Positions 40,705 through 49,817 of a stretch of DNA of 64,000 bases are shown piece after piece. The notes under the pieces were generated by a model, which worked only from the letters and a program-made list of their open reading frames with translations, was not told the origin of the DNA and ran no database searches. Position 1 is the stretch's first letter. The number at the start of each line of letters is the position of its first letter. Source of the DNA: Streptomyces sp. Ncost-T10-10d (lineage in GTDB: Bacteria; Actinomycetota; Actinomycetes; Streptomycetales; Streptomycetaceae); assembly GCF_900091955.1 (NCBI RefSeq), contig NZ_FMDF01000130.1, positions 1 to 64,000 on the forward strand. Direction: 5' to 3'. Position numbers and translations under genes: made by a program.

Positions 40705-40738
40705 GGGGTGCGGTCCCCCGTTGCGGGGACCGCACCCC
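40705..40738. terminator. Bidirectional terminator between oxyR and the FtsX-type permease gene
   Basis: GGGGTGCGGTCCCC and GGGGACCGCACCCC form a perfect 14-bp stem with a 6-nt loop between convergent genes. Confidence 0.88.
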
Positions 40739-40755
40739 TCGCGGCTACGGCGACG

Positions 40756-43155
40756 TCACTCCGTGCGCAGTCCGTCCGGACGCATCATGCGCCACAGCGG
40801 TGGCAGCGACACCAGGGTGACCAGCGCGATCAGCGCCGCGCCCGCCCCCGCCATCGGCAGGAACAGCCACCAGTCGGTCACCTTCTTGCCGATCATGCGG
40901 ACCATCACGGCCCCCAGGCCGAGACCCCCGGCGATCGCGACCGCCAGTCCGATGAGGACGGGAACGGCGGTCTGCCAGAGCACCGACCAGCCGAGCGTGG
41001 TCCGCCGGGTGCCGAAGGCGACCAGGACGGACAGCAGGCGCTTGCGCTCCCGCAACTGCTCCAGATGCGAGACCAGCATCGCGGCGGCGATCAGCAGCAG
41101 CGTCGCGGTCCCGCCGACCTGGAGACCCCTCTGCACACTGGCGTACTGCCGGTCGCGGACCACCGAGTTCACGGCGACGACACGCATCCCCGGGTCGAGC
41201 TCGGCCGCCGTGTTCCGTACGTACTCGGAGACGTCTTCGACGCTCCGGTCCACCCGGATCTGCGCGTTGGTCTGGGCGTGCGGCAGGGTGGTCGGGTCGA
41301 TCGCGCCGACCGTGGCCACGATGCCGAAGTGTTCCTGGCCCATCGGATCGGGGCGGGCCGGAACGGTCCGGGCGTCGGCGGGCAGGGTCCACAGCTTCGA
41401 CTTCTCGCCGGGTTCCCCCGCCATGTAGTTGAGCTCGACCGGCTTGCCCTTGCGGGCCGTCTGGTCCGTCCACTCGGCCGTGTCCTTGTCCCGGGGGTGG
41501 ACGACAAAGACATCGCCCTCCTTGCAGGAGCCGATCCGGGCGATCTCGCGCACGGTCGCGCAGTCGCCGACGGTCAGCGAGGTGGTGGGCTGGACGTCGT
41601 CGCCCTTGTACTTGCCGGGTTTGACGACGTACGTCTCGACCATCCCGATGACCCCGGTCACCCCCTCGGTGGCCCGGAACTTCTTGATGGTCCGCGTGGC
41701 CGCGTCGCCGGTGACGGTCTCGGAGTACGTGTAGAACTGGGCCCGCGTCGGGTCCTGCCCCGTCATCCGGCTGAACTCGTCGCCCACCGCGGCGAACAGC
41801 ATCTGCAGCGCCACGGCGCCCGCGACCGCGACCGTGATGCCGCTGACCGCGCGGGAGGCCGCGCCACTGCTCAGCTGGAGCCTGCGGGTGGCGAGCTGCC
41901 AGGGCACCGGACCGCCGTGCAACCGGTTCACGCACGCCTGGACCAGCCACGGCAGCAGCAGGGCGAGCCCGACGAGCACGAGTACGGCGCCGCCCGCGAT
42001 CGGATACGGGTTCACCTCGGTGTCCGCCTTGCCGGACAGCACGAGCACCGCCAGGCCAGCGACGGGAACCAGCAGGCGCCACCAGATCCGGCGCCTGCGG
42101 TTGCGGCCGCTGCGCACGACTCCGAGCGGTTCGATGACCACCGAACGCAGGGCGACCAGCGTGACCAGGACCGCCGCCACCGGAACCGCGACCACGATCA
42201 GCGCCGCCAGCCAGGTGTCGGGGACCAGGTCCGCCGGGAAGGCGCTGACGTCCCACACCTCGACGGAGCCCATGAAGCGACGCCCCACCAGGAAGAAGGC
42301 CAGGCCGGCCAGCAGGCCGAGCACCGCCCCGAAGAATGCCTCGCCGGCCGCGATCCGACGGGTCATCCGGATGTCCGCACCGACCAGACGCAACGCGGCG
42401 AGCCTGCGGTCGCGCCGCTCGCCGCCGAACCGCACGGCCGTCGCGATGAAGATCGTGACCGGCATCAGCAGGACGACGCAGATCATGATGGTCAGCACGA
42501 CGAGGATCGGCGACATGGGATCGGACGGGCCCGAGTCGCCGTAACCGGCGATCCGGTGGCCGCCGTTGGCGGGAGCCAGTGTGTCGCTGCCCGCGTAGTA
42601 GAACAGCTCTCCCGGAGCGATCAGGCCGGAGTCGGCGATCGTGCCGGTGATCCGGTACGGCAGCCGCTCCCTGAGGAGGCTGCCTTCCGAGGAATCGAGC
42701 AGCCTCTTCAGAGCGGGGGAGACCACCATCTCGTTCGCGCCGGAGAAGCGTGCGACACCCGGTGGGACGACCGGACGCGTACCGTCCGCACGCATCAGGT
42801 AGCCCCCGATGGTCCGGCCGCGGTACTCGGTCTCCGCGTTGATCCGGAGCACCGAGGTGTCGGTCTTCTCGGCCTGGGCGTCGGGCGATTCGGAGATCTT
42901 GGTCTCCGAGCGGGCCAGGTCGCGCGCGGAACGGTGGTCGAGCAGATTCGGCACGGAGGCGGCGACCAGCAGCAGCGCCACGCCGAGGCCGACTCCGACG
43001 GCGGTCAGCAGGGTGCGGATCCAGCCCTCGCGCCCGCCGGACGCGGCGAACCGGACACCGAGGCCGAGGTCGCGCAGCAGGGCGGCGAGGCCGGTGGGTC
43101 CGGTGGCCCGGGGCGGCGCGTCCACCGGGACGTTCTTGTGGTCGAGCAGAGTCAT
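40756..43155 (-). CDS. ABC transporter permease, FtsX/MacB type
   Basis: A protein of 799 aa with two FtsX-like halves. One helix (TLLTAVGVGLGVALLLVAASV) and a long exterior domain (about 70-235) precede a three-helix FtsX bundle. Central helices and a second exterior domain (about 490-640) precede the final bundle (AAMLVSHLEQLRERKRLLSVL, WQTAVPVLIGLAVAIAGGLG, FLPMAGAGAALIALVTLVSLP). Such permeases couple to a LolD/MacB-type ATPase for export of peptides or drugs or for cell-envelope signalling. Starts at the stop of the ATPase gene (ATGA overlap) in a PadR-ATPase-permease operon. Confidence 0.9.
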   Translation of the reverse strand: MTLLDHKNVPVDAPPRATGPTGLAALLRDLGLGVRFAASGGREGWIRTLLTAVGVGLGVALLLVAASVPNLLDHRSARDLARSETKISESPDAQAEKTDTSVLRINAETEYRGRTIGGYLMRADGTRPVVPPGVARFSGANEMVVSPALKRLLDSSEGSLLRERLPYRITGTIADSGLIAPGELFYYAGSDTLAPANGGHRIAGYGDSGPSDPMSPILVVLTIMICVVLLMPVTIFIATAVRFGGERRDRRLAALRLVGADIRMTRRIAAGEAFFGAVLGLLAGLAFFLVGRRFMGSVEVWDVSAFPADLVPDTWLAALIVVAVPVAAVLVTLVALRSVVIEPLGVVRSGRNRRRRIWWRLLVPVAGLAVLVLSGKADTEVNPYPIAGGAVLVLVGLALLLPWLVQACVNRLHGGPVPWQLATRRLQLSSGAASRAVSGITVAVAGAVALQMLFAAVGDEFSRMTGQDPTRAQFYTYSETVTGDAATRTIKKFRATEGVTGVIGMVETYVVKPGKYKGDDVQPTTSLTVGDCATVREIARIGSCKEGDVFVVHPRDKDTAEWTDQTARKGKPVELNYMAGEPGEKSKLWTLPADARTVPARPDPMGQEHFGIVATVGAIDPTTLPHAQTNAQIRVDRSVEDVSEYVRNTAAELDPGMRVVAVNSVVRDRQYASVQRGLQVGGTATLLLIAAAMLVSHLEQLRERKRLLSVLVAFGTRRTTLGWSVLWQTAVPVLIGLAVAIAGGLGLGAVMVRMIGKKVTDWWLFLPMAGAGAALIALVTLVSLPPLWRMMRPDGLRTE

Positions 43156-43838
43156 ACCGCGTGCTCCGGGTCGCGTGCCCGGCCGTCGCGCACGGTGACG
43201 TCGCGGTCGGAGTAGGCGGCGACGCGGGCCTCGTGGGTCACCAGGACCACGGCGGCATTGGTGGACCGGGCCGCTTCGGTGAGCAGCTCCATGACCCGCT
43301 CGCCGTTGAGGGAGTCCAGGGCGCCGGTCGGCTCGTCGGCGAAGACGACCTTCGGGGACGCGGCCAGCGCACGGGCCACGGCGACGCGTTGCCCCTGGCC
43401 GCCGGAGACCTCGCCGGGACGCTTTGCGCCGACGGTGTCGACCTCCAGGCGCTCCAGCCAGTGACGGGCGGTGCGTTCGGCGTCCTTGCGCCCGGTGCCG
43501 CTCAGCCGGAGCGGCAGGGCGACGTTCTCCACACAGGTCAGCTCCGGGACGAGCTGGCCGAACTGGAAGACGAAGCCGAACTCGTTGCGGCGCAGGGCGC
43601 TGCGTTCGGCGTCCGACATCGCGGAGAGCTCGCGGCCCGCGTAGGTGATCGTGCCGCTGTCCGGGGTGACGATCCCGGCGAGGCAGTGCAGCAGGGTCGA
43701 CTTGCCGGAGCCGGACGGGCCCATCACGGCGACGACCTCGCCGGGGTGGATGGAGAACGAGGCACCGTCGAGCGCGGGGGTCGATCCGTACGACTTGTGC
43801 AGGTTGTCGGCGCTGAGCAAGGAGCCGGCGGGGTTCAC
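43152..43838 (-). CDS. ABC transporter ATP-binding protein (LolD/MacB type)
   Basis: A protein of 228 aa from the GTG at 43838, after GGAGG, overlapping the padR stop by GTGA. Walker A MGPSGSGKSTLL, Q-loop FVFQFGQLVPELT, signature VSGGQGQRVAVARALA, Walker B VVFADEPTGALD and the switch His in LVTHEARV are all present. It powers the FtsX-type permease encoded next. Confidence 0.95.
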   Translation of the reverse strand: MNPAGSLLSADNLHKSYGSTPALDGASFSIHPGEVVAVMGPSGSGKSTLLHCLAGIVTPDSGTITYAGRELSAMSDAERSALRRNEFGFVFQFGQLVPELTCVENVALPLRLSGTGRKDAERTARHWLERLEVDTVGAKRPGEVSGGQGQRVAVARALAASPKVVFADEPTGALDSLNGERVMELLTEAARSTNAAVVLVTHEARVAAYSDRDVTVRDGRARDPEHAV

Positions 43839-44359
43839 GCGCGTACCTCCGCGGCGAGTCGGTCCAGCCGGGCGGCGGTCAGTTCCAGCCAGCGCAGATC
43901 GGCTTCGAGGTGGAAGAGCGCGTGGTCGCAGATCAGCTGATCGGCGAGGTCGCCCTGGCGCTTGCGGTCGGTGAGGATGCGCATGAGGCGCAGGTGCTCG
44001 GCGCGCTGGGTGTCCAGCAGGGCCTCGGCGCTCCGGCCGGTGAGCAGAGCCAGGACGACCTTGGTGTAGAGCGTCGACTGCAGGTACGGCTCGGGCTTCT
44101 CCGGCTGCGCGAGCCAGGTCGCGACATCGGTGATGCCCGCCTCGGTGATCGCGTACCGCTTGCGCTCGGGGCCGCCGCCGCTCTCGACGCCGTCGACCTC
44201 GACGAGGCCGTTCTTGAGCAGCCGGGACATGGTCGAGTAGACCTGCCCGTAGTGCAGGGGGCGGTCGTGGCCGAACTTCTCGTCGAATGTCCGCTTGAGG
44301 TCGTAGCCGTGGCGGGGGCCGGACTCCAGGAGCCCGAGCAGGGTGTGGCCGATAGACAT
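43835..44359 (-). CDS. PadR-family transcriptional regulator
   Basis: A protein of 174 aa from the ATG at 44359; TACAGT seven bases upstream suggests a leaderless mRNA (an in-frame GTG at 44368 is the alternative). PadR winged helix: SIGHTLLGLLESGPRHGYDL, YGQVYSTMSRLLKNGLVE, RKRYAITEAG. The C-terminal VirR-type helical dimer domain (about 95-170) follows. PadR proteins typically repress adjacent exporters until bound by a toxic ligand. It is first in the operon with the ABC exporter, and its promoter carries GTATAC repeats. Confidence 0.92.
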   Translation of the reverse strand: MSIGHTLLGLLESGPRHGYDLKRTFDEKFGHDRPLHYGQVYSTMSRLLKNGLVEVDGVESGGGPERKRYAITEAGITDVATWLAQPEKPEPYLQSTLYTKVVLALLTGRSAEALLDTQRAEHLRLMRILTDRKRQGDLADQLICDHALFHLEADLRWLELTAARLDRLAAEVRA

Positions 44360-44367
44360 ATGGAGCA

Positions 44368-44401
44368 CTGTACACGGGGTGTATACCCCGGGTGTATACC
44401 C
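44368..44401. promoter_or_regulatory. Tandem GTATAC operator upstream of padR
   Basis: Two near-identical palindromic units abut: GGGGTGTATACCCC (44376-44389) and GGGTGTATACCC (44390-44401). A weaker third half, CTGTACAC, lies at 44368-44375. They overlap the promoter of the padR-ABC operon and are the likely autoregulatory PadR sites. Confidence 0.65.
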
Positions 44402-44461
44402 GGATGCCGGGCCGGGGAGGGCTCGCGCGCCCTCCCCGGCCCGCCCCCTCGCCGCCCGGCC

Positions 44462-44707
44462 TCAGCCGCCGGGCGGGTTCGGCCTTTCCTTCGGGGGGCG
44501 CCCCCGGCGGGGGATCGGGCGGGCCGTGCCCGGCAGGCGGCCCGCCTCCGCCAGTGCCCTGCGCAGCAGGAACTCGATCTGGGCGTTCGCGCTGCGCAGC
44601 TCGTCGGAGGCCCAGCGGGCCAGCGCATCGTGCACCGCGGGGTCCAGCCGCAGCAGCATCTGCTTGCGCTGCTGCGGCTGCCTGGGCCCGGGGGTCTCTT
44701 CCGTCAC
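44462..44707 (-). CDS. Ribbon-helix-helix (Arc/CopG-like) DNA-binding protein
   Basis: A protein of 81 aa from the GTG at 44707, overlapping the SPFH stop by GTGA. The RHH fold is seen in QMLLRLDPAVHDALARWA (ribbon strand then helix) and SANAQIEFLLRRALAEAG. The basic tail (RRGRPPKERPNPPGG) may add DNA contacts. Translational coupling to the SPFH gene is tight, and the only clear palindrome nearby is upstream of that gene, so autoregulation of the pair is likely. Toxin-antitoxin function has no support: the partner is not a toxin type. Confidence 0.82.
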   Translation of the reverse strand: MTEETPGPRQPQQRKQMLLRLDPAVHDALARWASDELRSANAQIEFLLRRALAEAGRLPGTARPIPRRGRPPKERPNPPGG

Positions 44708-45675
44708 TGGTAAAGAGTGCCCGTATTGAGGACCGGCTGCGCGGCGCGGTCACCGCACAGCACCACCATCAGATTGCTGACCATGGCCGCCTTCCGCTCC
44801 GAGTCCAGCTCGACGATGTCCTGCTCGGCGATCCGGGTCAGCGCCATCTCGACCATGCCGACCGCACCTTCGACGATCTGCTGCCGGGCCGCGACCACCG
44901 CGCCGGCCTGCTGGCGCTGAAGCATCGCGGAGGCGATCTCGGGGGCGTACGCGAGATGGCTGAAGCGCGATTCGATGATCCGCACGCCGGCGGCCTGCAC
45001 CCGGGCGGTCAGCTCCACGGCCAGCTTCTCGGTGATCTCCTCCGCGTTGCCGCGCAGGGAGAGGCCGCCCTCCTCATGGGCGTCGTACGGGTACTCGATC
45101 GCGATGTGGCGGACGGCCGCCTCGGTCTGGGTGGCGACGAATTCCAGGAAGTCGTCGACCTCGAAGAGCGCCTGCGCGGTGTCCTCGACCTTCCAGACGA
45201 CGATCGCGGCGAGCTCGATCGGGTTGCCGTAGGCGTCGTTGACCTTCAGGACCGCCGTCTCGTGGTTGCGGACCCGGGTGGAGATCTTCCGGCTGCTGGT
45301 GAGCGGGTTGATCCAGCGCAGCCCGTCCGTACGGATCGTGCCGACGTACCGGCCGAAGAGCTGGATCACCCGCGCCTCGCCCGGTGCGACCATCTTCACA
45401 CCCGTCATGCAGAAGAACGAGGCGATGACGAGCAGGACCCCGAGGATCAGGACCGGGACGCCCGCGCCGTTGTTCCCGTTCGAGCCGACGACGCCGCCGA
45501 CGATGGCGAGACCGATGCCGGCGATCACTCCGATCACGGTCAGCAGCAGGCCGAGGCCGCCGGGAATGCTGTGCGCCGTCACCTCCCTCACCTGCGGTTC
45601 GGGCATCTCAGGGGCATCGGGCGTGAGATCGGCGGCCAGGGTGGCCACGGCGTGCGGATCGTGTGGGTCGGACAT
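44704..45675 (-). CDS. SPFH (band 7/stomatin-like) membrane protein
   Basis: A protein of 323 aa from the ATG at 45675, after GGGGGA. Residues 1-35 are acidic. Two adjacent hydrophobic helices (GGLGLLLTVIGVIAGIGLAIVGG in parts, and VPVLILGVLLVIASFFCM) precede the SPFH domain: GEARVIQLFGRYVGTIR, GLRWINPL, RVRNHETAVLKVNDAYGNPIELA and the helical tail with QRQQAGAVVAARQQIVEGAV. SPFH proteins form large ring or cage scaffolds in membrane microdomains. Here it is co-transcribed with an RHH DNA-binding protein and divergent from a class A PBP gene. Confidence 0.9.
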   Translation of the reverse strand: MSDPHDPHAVATLAADLTPDAPEMPEPQVREVTAHSIPGGLGLLLTVIGVIAGIGLAIVGGVVGSNGNNGAGVPVLILGVLLVIASFFCMTGVKMVAPGEARVIQLFGRYVGTIRTDGLRWINPLTSSRKISTRVRNHETAVLKVNDAYGNPIELAAIVVWKVEDTAQALFEVDDFLEFVATQTEAAVRHIAIEYPYDAHEEGGLSLRGNAEEITEKLAVELTARVQAAGVRIIESRFSHLAYAPEIASAMLQRQQAGAVVAARQQIVEGAVGMVEMALTRIAEQDIVELDSERKAAMVSNLMVVLCGDRAAQPVLNTGTLYQ

Positions 45676-45712
45676 GGGATCCCCCGTTTCGAAAGACCTG
45701 CGTGGTGCTAGC

Positions 45713-45728
45713 AATGTGATTACACATT
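45713..45728. promoter_or_regulatory. 16-bp palindromic operator upstream of the SPFH-RHH pair
   Basis: AATGTG-ATTA-CACATT is a palindrome with 6-bp arms, flanked by GCTAGC (45707-45712) and AATTAGC (45734-45740), which extend the dyad loosely. It is strikingly A/T-rich for this genome. It starts 38 bp before the SPFH ATG and could serve the RHH regulator or a GntR-type factor. Confidence 0.6.
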
Positions 45729-45897
45729 AACTGAATTAGCAACCATGGGCACCTCTCGTGAGTCGGTTCCCTAGAGAGCGGGTGCTGATTGTCACGTCCG
45801 GAAAAGGCCCCATCGCTTGCTTTTTGTCCCAGCCGACAGTGTTAGCTGGCTGGGCTGAGCTGATCTGGTCGAGCAGAGAAACAGGAGCAACACAGCA

Positions 45898-48129
45898 ATG
45901 GGTCGAGCGGATGCGCGACGAGCCCAGCGGCGCGGAGCGCGGCGGGCTGCGAAGAGCGGCGGCATACGCAGACTCTTCACCTGGCGGAAGATGCTGGGCA
46001 CGTTCTTCGGGTTCTGCCTGCTGATCATGGGCGCCTTCGTGGCGCTCTACCTGTACGTGGACATACCGAAGGCCAACGCCCTGGCCGAGCGGCAGAGCAA
46101 CGTCTACCAGTACAGCGACGGCACCGTGCTGACCCGGACCGGTGACGGGGTCAACCGCCAGATCGTGGATCTCGCCGAGGTTCCCAAGGAGGTGCAGCAC
46201 ACCTTCGTCGCCGCCGAGAACAAGACGTTCTACAAGGACCAGGGCATCGACCTGAAGGGCACCGCTCGCGGCCTCCTCAACACGCTCTCCGGCAAGGGCA
46301 AGCAGGGTGGCTCGACCATCACCCAGCAGTACGTGAAGAACTACTACCTGACGCAGGACCCGACGGTCAGCCGCAAGCTCAAAGAGCTGGTGATCTCGCT
46401 CAAGGTCGACCAGAAGAAGGACAAGAACTTCATCCTCGCCGGGTACATCAACACCGCGTACTACGGACGCGGCGCGAGCGGGATCCAGGCCGCGGCGCAG
46501 GCCTACTACGGGGTCGACGCCAAGGACCTCAACGTCTCCCAGGGTGCCTATCTGGCCGCGCTGCTCCAGGCCCCCAGCCAGTACGACTGGGCGACCGCGA
46601 CAGACACCGGCAAGAAGCTCGTCAAGGAGCGCTGGGGCTACACGCTCGACAACATGGTCGAGATGCACTGGCTCGACAAGGCCGAGCGCGACAAGCTCAC
46701 GTTCCCGTACCCGGACAAGCCCAAGCCCGCCAAGGGCATGGAGGGCCAGACCGGTTACCTCGTCGAGGCGGCCAACAAGGAGCTGGACAAGCAGGGCATC
46801 ACGGAGGACGTGCGGCGGGCCGGCGGCTGGACCTTCACCCTCAACATCGACAAGAAGCGGCAGAAGAAGCTGGAGCAGGCGGTCGACCGGCAGCTGGAGT
46901 CCAAGCTGGACCGCAAGGGCAACAAGGTCGACGCGACCGTCCAGGCGGGTGCCACCTCCGTCGATCCGAAGACCGGAGCCGTCGTCGCGCTCTACGGCGG
47001 CGTGGACTACGTCAAGCACTACTACTCCAACGCCACGCGTCGGGACTACCAGCCCGCCTCCACCTTCAAGCCGCTGGTGCTCGCCTCCGCGCTGGAGAAC
47101 GAGTCGAAGACCCAGGGCGGCGATCTGATCGGCGTCAACACTCGCTACGACGGCACCAGCAAGCGGCCGGTGGTGGGCAGCGACACCCCGTTCGCCCCGG
47201 AGAACGAGGACAACCAGAGCTACGGCAACGTCACCGTGCAGACGGCGATGAACAAGTCGATCAACTCGGTCTTCGCGCAGATGGTGGTCGACGTCGGCCC
47301 GCCCGAGGTGAAGAAGACCGCGCTGGCGCTCGGCGTACCGGACCAGAACTTCCCCGAGCGTCCCGCCGTCTCGCTGGGCACGATGAACGCCTCGACCTGG
47401 GACATGGCGGGCGCGTACGCCACGCTCGACAACCACGGCAAGAAGGTCACCCCGTTCATCGTGAAGTCCGCCAAGAACCGCGACCGGACATACGAACCGG
47501 TCAAGGGAATCGGCGACCAGGTGATCAGCCGTAAGTCCGCCGACACCGTGACCTCCGTCCTGAAGGGCGTCGTGGACAGCGGCTCCGGCCGGGCGGCCAA
47601 CACCTCGGCCTACGAGGCGGCGGGCAAGACGGGCACCTCGGAGAACAACAAGGCCGCTCTGTTCGCGGGCTACACCCCGGAGCTCACCACGGTCGTGGCG
47701 CTCTTCGGTGAATCCCCCAAGGACGGCGGCGGCCAGGTCAGCCTGACCGGTACCGCCAACTCCGGCCGGGCCAACGGTGGCGGCTTCCCGGCGCAGATCT
47801 GGGCGGACTACACCCTCGGTGCGCTGAACGGCGGCTCCAGTGCCCAGTTCGACCTGCAGGATGTCGAGCGCGGCGAGGTCACCGTGCCGGCCAGCCCGTC
47901 GACGACTCCCTCGCAGTCGATGAGCCCCGACCCGTCGACGTCCCAGTCGCCGGACGTGCCCTCGCAGAGCCCGAGCGAGACGCCCAGCCAGCCGACCAGC
48001 CAGTCGCCGGAGCCGCCGCCGAGCCAGTCGCCGGAGTCGCCGAGCGAGTCCCCCATCCTGCCGGGCGACGGAGCGGACCCCGGGCGGCCGGGAAACAACA
48101 ACAGCAACAACAACCCGCTCAATCAGTGA
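45898..48129 (+). CDS. Class A penicillin-binding protein (transglycosylase/transpeptidase)
   Basis: A protein of 743 aa, ATG preceded by AGGAG. A basic cytoplasmic N-terminus and one TM helix (MLGTFFGFCLLIMGAFVALYL) lead to a GT51 domain with Glu107 in FVAAENKTFYKDQGID, GGSTITQQYVKN and INTAYYGRGASGIQAAA. The transpeptidase domain has all three boxes: S388-TFK, S454-IN and K577-TG in GKTGTSE. The last 80 residues are a Ser/Pro/Gln-rich tail (SPSETPSQPTSQSP) ending in an Asn run, probably threading the wall. It polymerises and cross-links peptidoglycan. Divergent from the SPFH operon. Confidence 0.95.
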   Translation: MGRADARRAQRRGARRAAKSGGIRRLFTWRKMLGTFFGFCLLIMGAFVALYLYVDIPKANALAERQSNVYQYSDGTVLTRTGDGVNRQIVDLAEVPKEVQHTFVAAENKTFYKDQGIDLKGTARGLLNTLSGKGKQGGSTITQQYVKNYYLTQDPTVSRKLKELVISLKVDQKKDKNFILAGYINTAYYGRGASGIQAAAQAYYGVDAKDLNVSQGAYLAALLQAPSQYDWATATDTGKKLVKERWGYTLDNMVEMHWLDKAERDKLTFPYPDKPKPAKGMEGQTGYLVEAANKELDKQGITEDVRRAGGWTFTLNIDKKRQKKLEQAVDRQLESKLDRKGNKVDATVQAGATSVDPKTGAVVALYGGVDYVKHYYSNATRRDYQPASTFKPLVLASALENESKTQGGDLIGVNTRYDGTSKRPVVGSDTPFAPENEDNQSYGNVTVQTAMNKSINSVFAQMVVDVGPPEVKKTALALGVPDQNFPERPAVSLGTMNASTWDMAGAYATLDNHGKKVTPFIVKSAKNRDRTYEPVKGIGDQVISRKSADTVTSVLKGVVDSGSGRAANTSAYEAAGKTGTSENNKAALFAGYTPELTTVVALFGESPKDGGGQVSLTGTANSGRANGGGFPAQIWADYTLGALNGGSSAQFDLQDVERGEVTVPASPSTTPSQSMSPDPSTSQSPDVPSQSPSETPSQPTSQSPEPPPSQSPESPSESPILPGDGADPGRPGNNNSNNNPLNQ

Positions 48130-48161
48130 AATGAACGCATGAGAGAGCAGTGAACGCATGA

Positions 48162-48195
48162 GTCAGGGGCGGTGCCGGCCGGCACCGCCCCTGAC
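48162..48195. terminator. Bidirectional terminator between PBP and catalase genes
   Basis: GTCAGGGGCGGTGCC (48162-48176) and GGCACCGCCCCTGAC (48181-48195) are a perfect 15-bp stem around GGCC. Just upstream the 12-mer TGAACGCATGAG occurs twice (48132 and 48151). Confidence 0.88.
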
Positions 48196-48214
48196 CCGTG
48201 TGACCGCGTATGTG

Positions 48215-49684
48215 TCAGCCGCCGTTGACCTTCTTCGCGATCCGGTCGCCGAGGTCCTTGTCCACGTTGCGCCAGTACTGCAGCGCCCGCTCCAGGACCG
48301 GGGCACTGACCCCGTCCAGCAGATGGCCGGAAATGTTCGACACCAGCCGATCACGCGCCGCGTCGTCCAGGACCTTGCGCACCATCGTGCCGGCCTGCCC
48401 CCAGTCGTCGTCCTCGCGGTGCAGCTTGTACGCCTCGTGGACCATCTCGCCCGCCGTGGCCCAGCCCGCCGGGTCGCCGTAGCGTTCGGTGTCCGCGGCC
48501 GGTCCACCGTACGAGTTCGGTGCGTAGACCGCTCCCGTACGCGCCGGCTCGTACCGCATCGGGCCGTCCTTCGCGTACGAGTTCCGGCCGAACCGCGGAC
48601 GGTTCGGCGGCAGCTGCGCGTAGTTCGGACCGATCCGGTACCGGTGGGTGTCCGGGTACGAGAAGAGCCGGCCGAGGAGCATCTTGTCGGGCGACGGACC
48701 GATGCCGGGCACCAGGTTCGACGGCTCGAAGGACGCCTGCTCGATGTGGACGAAGAAGTCCTCGGGGTTCTCGTTGAGCGTCATCCTGCCGACTTCGATC
48801 TCCGGGTAGTCGCCGTGCGGCCACACCTTCGTGAGGTCGAACGGGTTGAACCGGTAGTCCGGCGCATCGTCGAACGGCATGATCTGGACGTACAGCGTCC
48901 AGCTCGGGTGATCGCCCCGCTTGATCGACTCGAACAGGTCGCGGCGGTGGATGTCGCCGTCGCTGCCCGCGATCTCGTCGGCCTCGGCCTGGGGGTAGAA
49001 GTCGATGCCCTGGTCGGTCTTGAAGCGGTACTTGACCCAGAACCTCTCGCCGCCCGCGTTCACCCACATATAGGTGTGCGAGCTGTAGCCGTTCATGTTG
49101 CGGTACGTCTTCGGGATGCCGCGGTCGCCCATCAGCCAGGTGACCATGTGCGCGGACTCGGGGGAGAGGGTCCAGAAGTCCCACTGCATGTCGTGGTCAC
49201 GCAGGGCACTCTCCGGGCGGCGCTTCTGCGAGCGGATGAAGTCCTGGAACTTCATCGGGTCGCGCACGAAAAAGATCGGCGTGTTGTTGCCGACCATGTC
49301 GTAGTTGCCGTGCTCCGTGTAGAACTTCAGGGCGAACCCACGAGGGTCGCGCCAGGTGTCGGGAGAGCCCTGTTCACCGGCGACCGTGGAGAAGCGGGCG
49401 AGCATGGCGGTCTGCTTGCCCGGCTGGAAGAGGTCGGCCTTGGTGAACTGGCTGACGTCGTTGGTCACCTTGAAAATGCCGTAGGCGCCGGAGCCCTTGG
49501 CGTGGACCACTCGCTCAGGGACCCGTTCCCGGTTGAACTGGGCCATCTTCTCGATGAGGTAGTGGTCCTGGAGCAGAATCGGACCGTCGGATCCGACAGT
49601 GAGCGAGTGTTCATCGCTCTCCACCGGGATTCCGGCGTTGTTCGTGGTGTAGGGGGTGTTCTTGGTCTTCGATTCCTCAGGCAC
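48215..49684 (-). CDS. Monofunctional heme catalase
   Basis: A protein of 489 aa from the GTG at 49684, after GGGAGGAC. The active-site His lies in RVVHAKGSGAYG, the Asn in NNTPIFFVRDPMKF, and the heme-ligand Tyr in RLFSYPDTHRYRIG. Length fits a small-subunit catalase. It decomposes hydrogen peroxide in the cytoplasm. It is 8.9 kb from oxyR, convergent with the PBP gene. No CatR/FurA-type regulator is adjacent, so control may be by OxyR or a distant factor. Confidence 0.96.
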   Translation of the reverse strand: MPEESKTKNTPYTTNNAGIPVESDEHSLTVGSDGPILLQDHYLIEKMAQFNRERVPERVVHAKGSGAYGIFKVTNDVSQFTKADLFQPGKQTAMLARFSTVAGEQGSPDTWRDPRGFALKFYTEHGNYDMVGNNTPIFFVRDPMKFQDFIRSQKRRPESALRDHDMQWDFWTLSPESAHMVTWLMGDRGIPKTYRNMNGYSSHTYMWVNAGGERFWVKYRFKTDQGIDFYPQAEADEIAGSDGDIHRRDLFESIKRGDHPSWTLYVQIMPFDDAPDYRFNPFDLTKVWPHGDYPEIEVGRMTLNENPEDFFVHIEQASFEPSNLVPGIGPSPDKMLLGRLFSYPDTHRYRIGPNYAQLPPNRPRFGRNSYAKDGPMRYEPARTGAVYAPNSYGGPAADTERYGDPAGWATAGEMVHEAYKLHREDDDWGQAGTMVRKVLDDAARDRLVSNISGHLLDGVSAPVLERALQYWRNVDKDLGDRIAKKVNGG

Positions 49685-49817
49685 GAGCGTCCTCCCGTCG
49701 GTGGGGGTTTCGGTCAGGTCGTCTCGTTCACGACTGAAGTCAACTCCGCCGACAGGAGGTCGGCAACATTTGGCTACCGTCTGTGCAGGGCTCTTGTCCG
49801 CCCCGGCCCGGACCCCT

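Noticed and set aside
40390..43215. 941-codon plus-strand frame opposite the FtsX-type permease gene
   Set aside because: Antisense shadow crossing a perfect terminator hairpin and two real genes.
44462..45675. Toxin-antitoxin reading of the RHH-SPFH pair
   Set aside because: RHH proteins are common antitoxins, but the partner is a scaffold-type SPFH protein with no toxin motif and the gene order (RHH second) is not typical.
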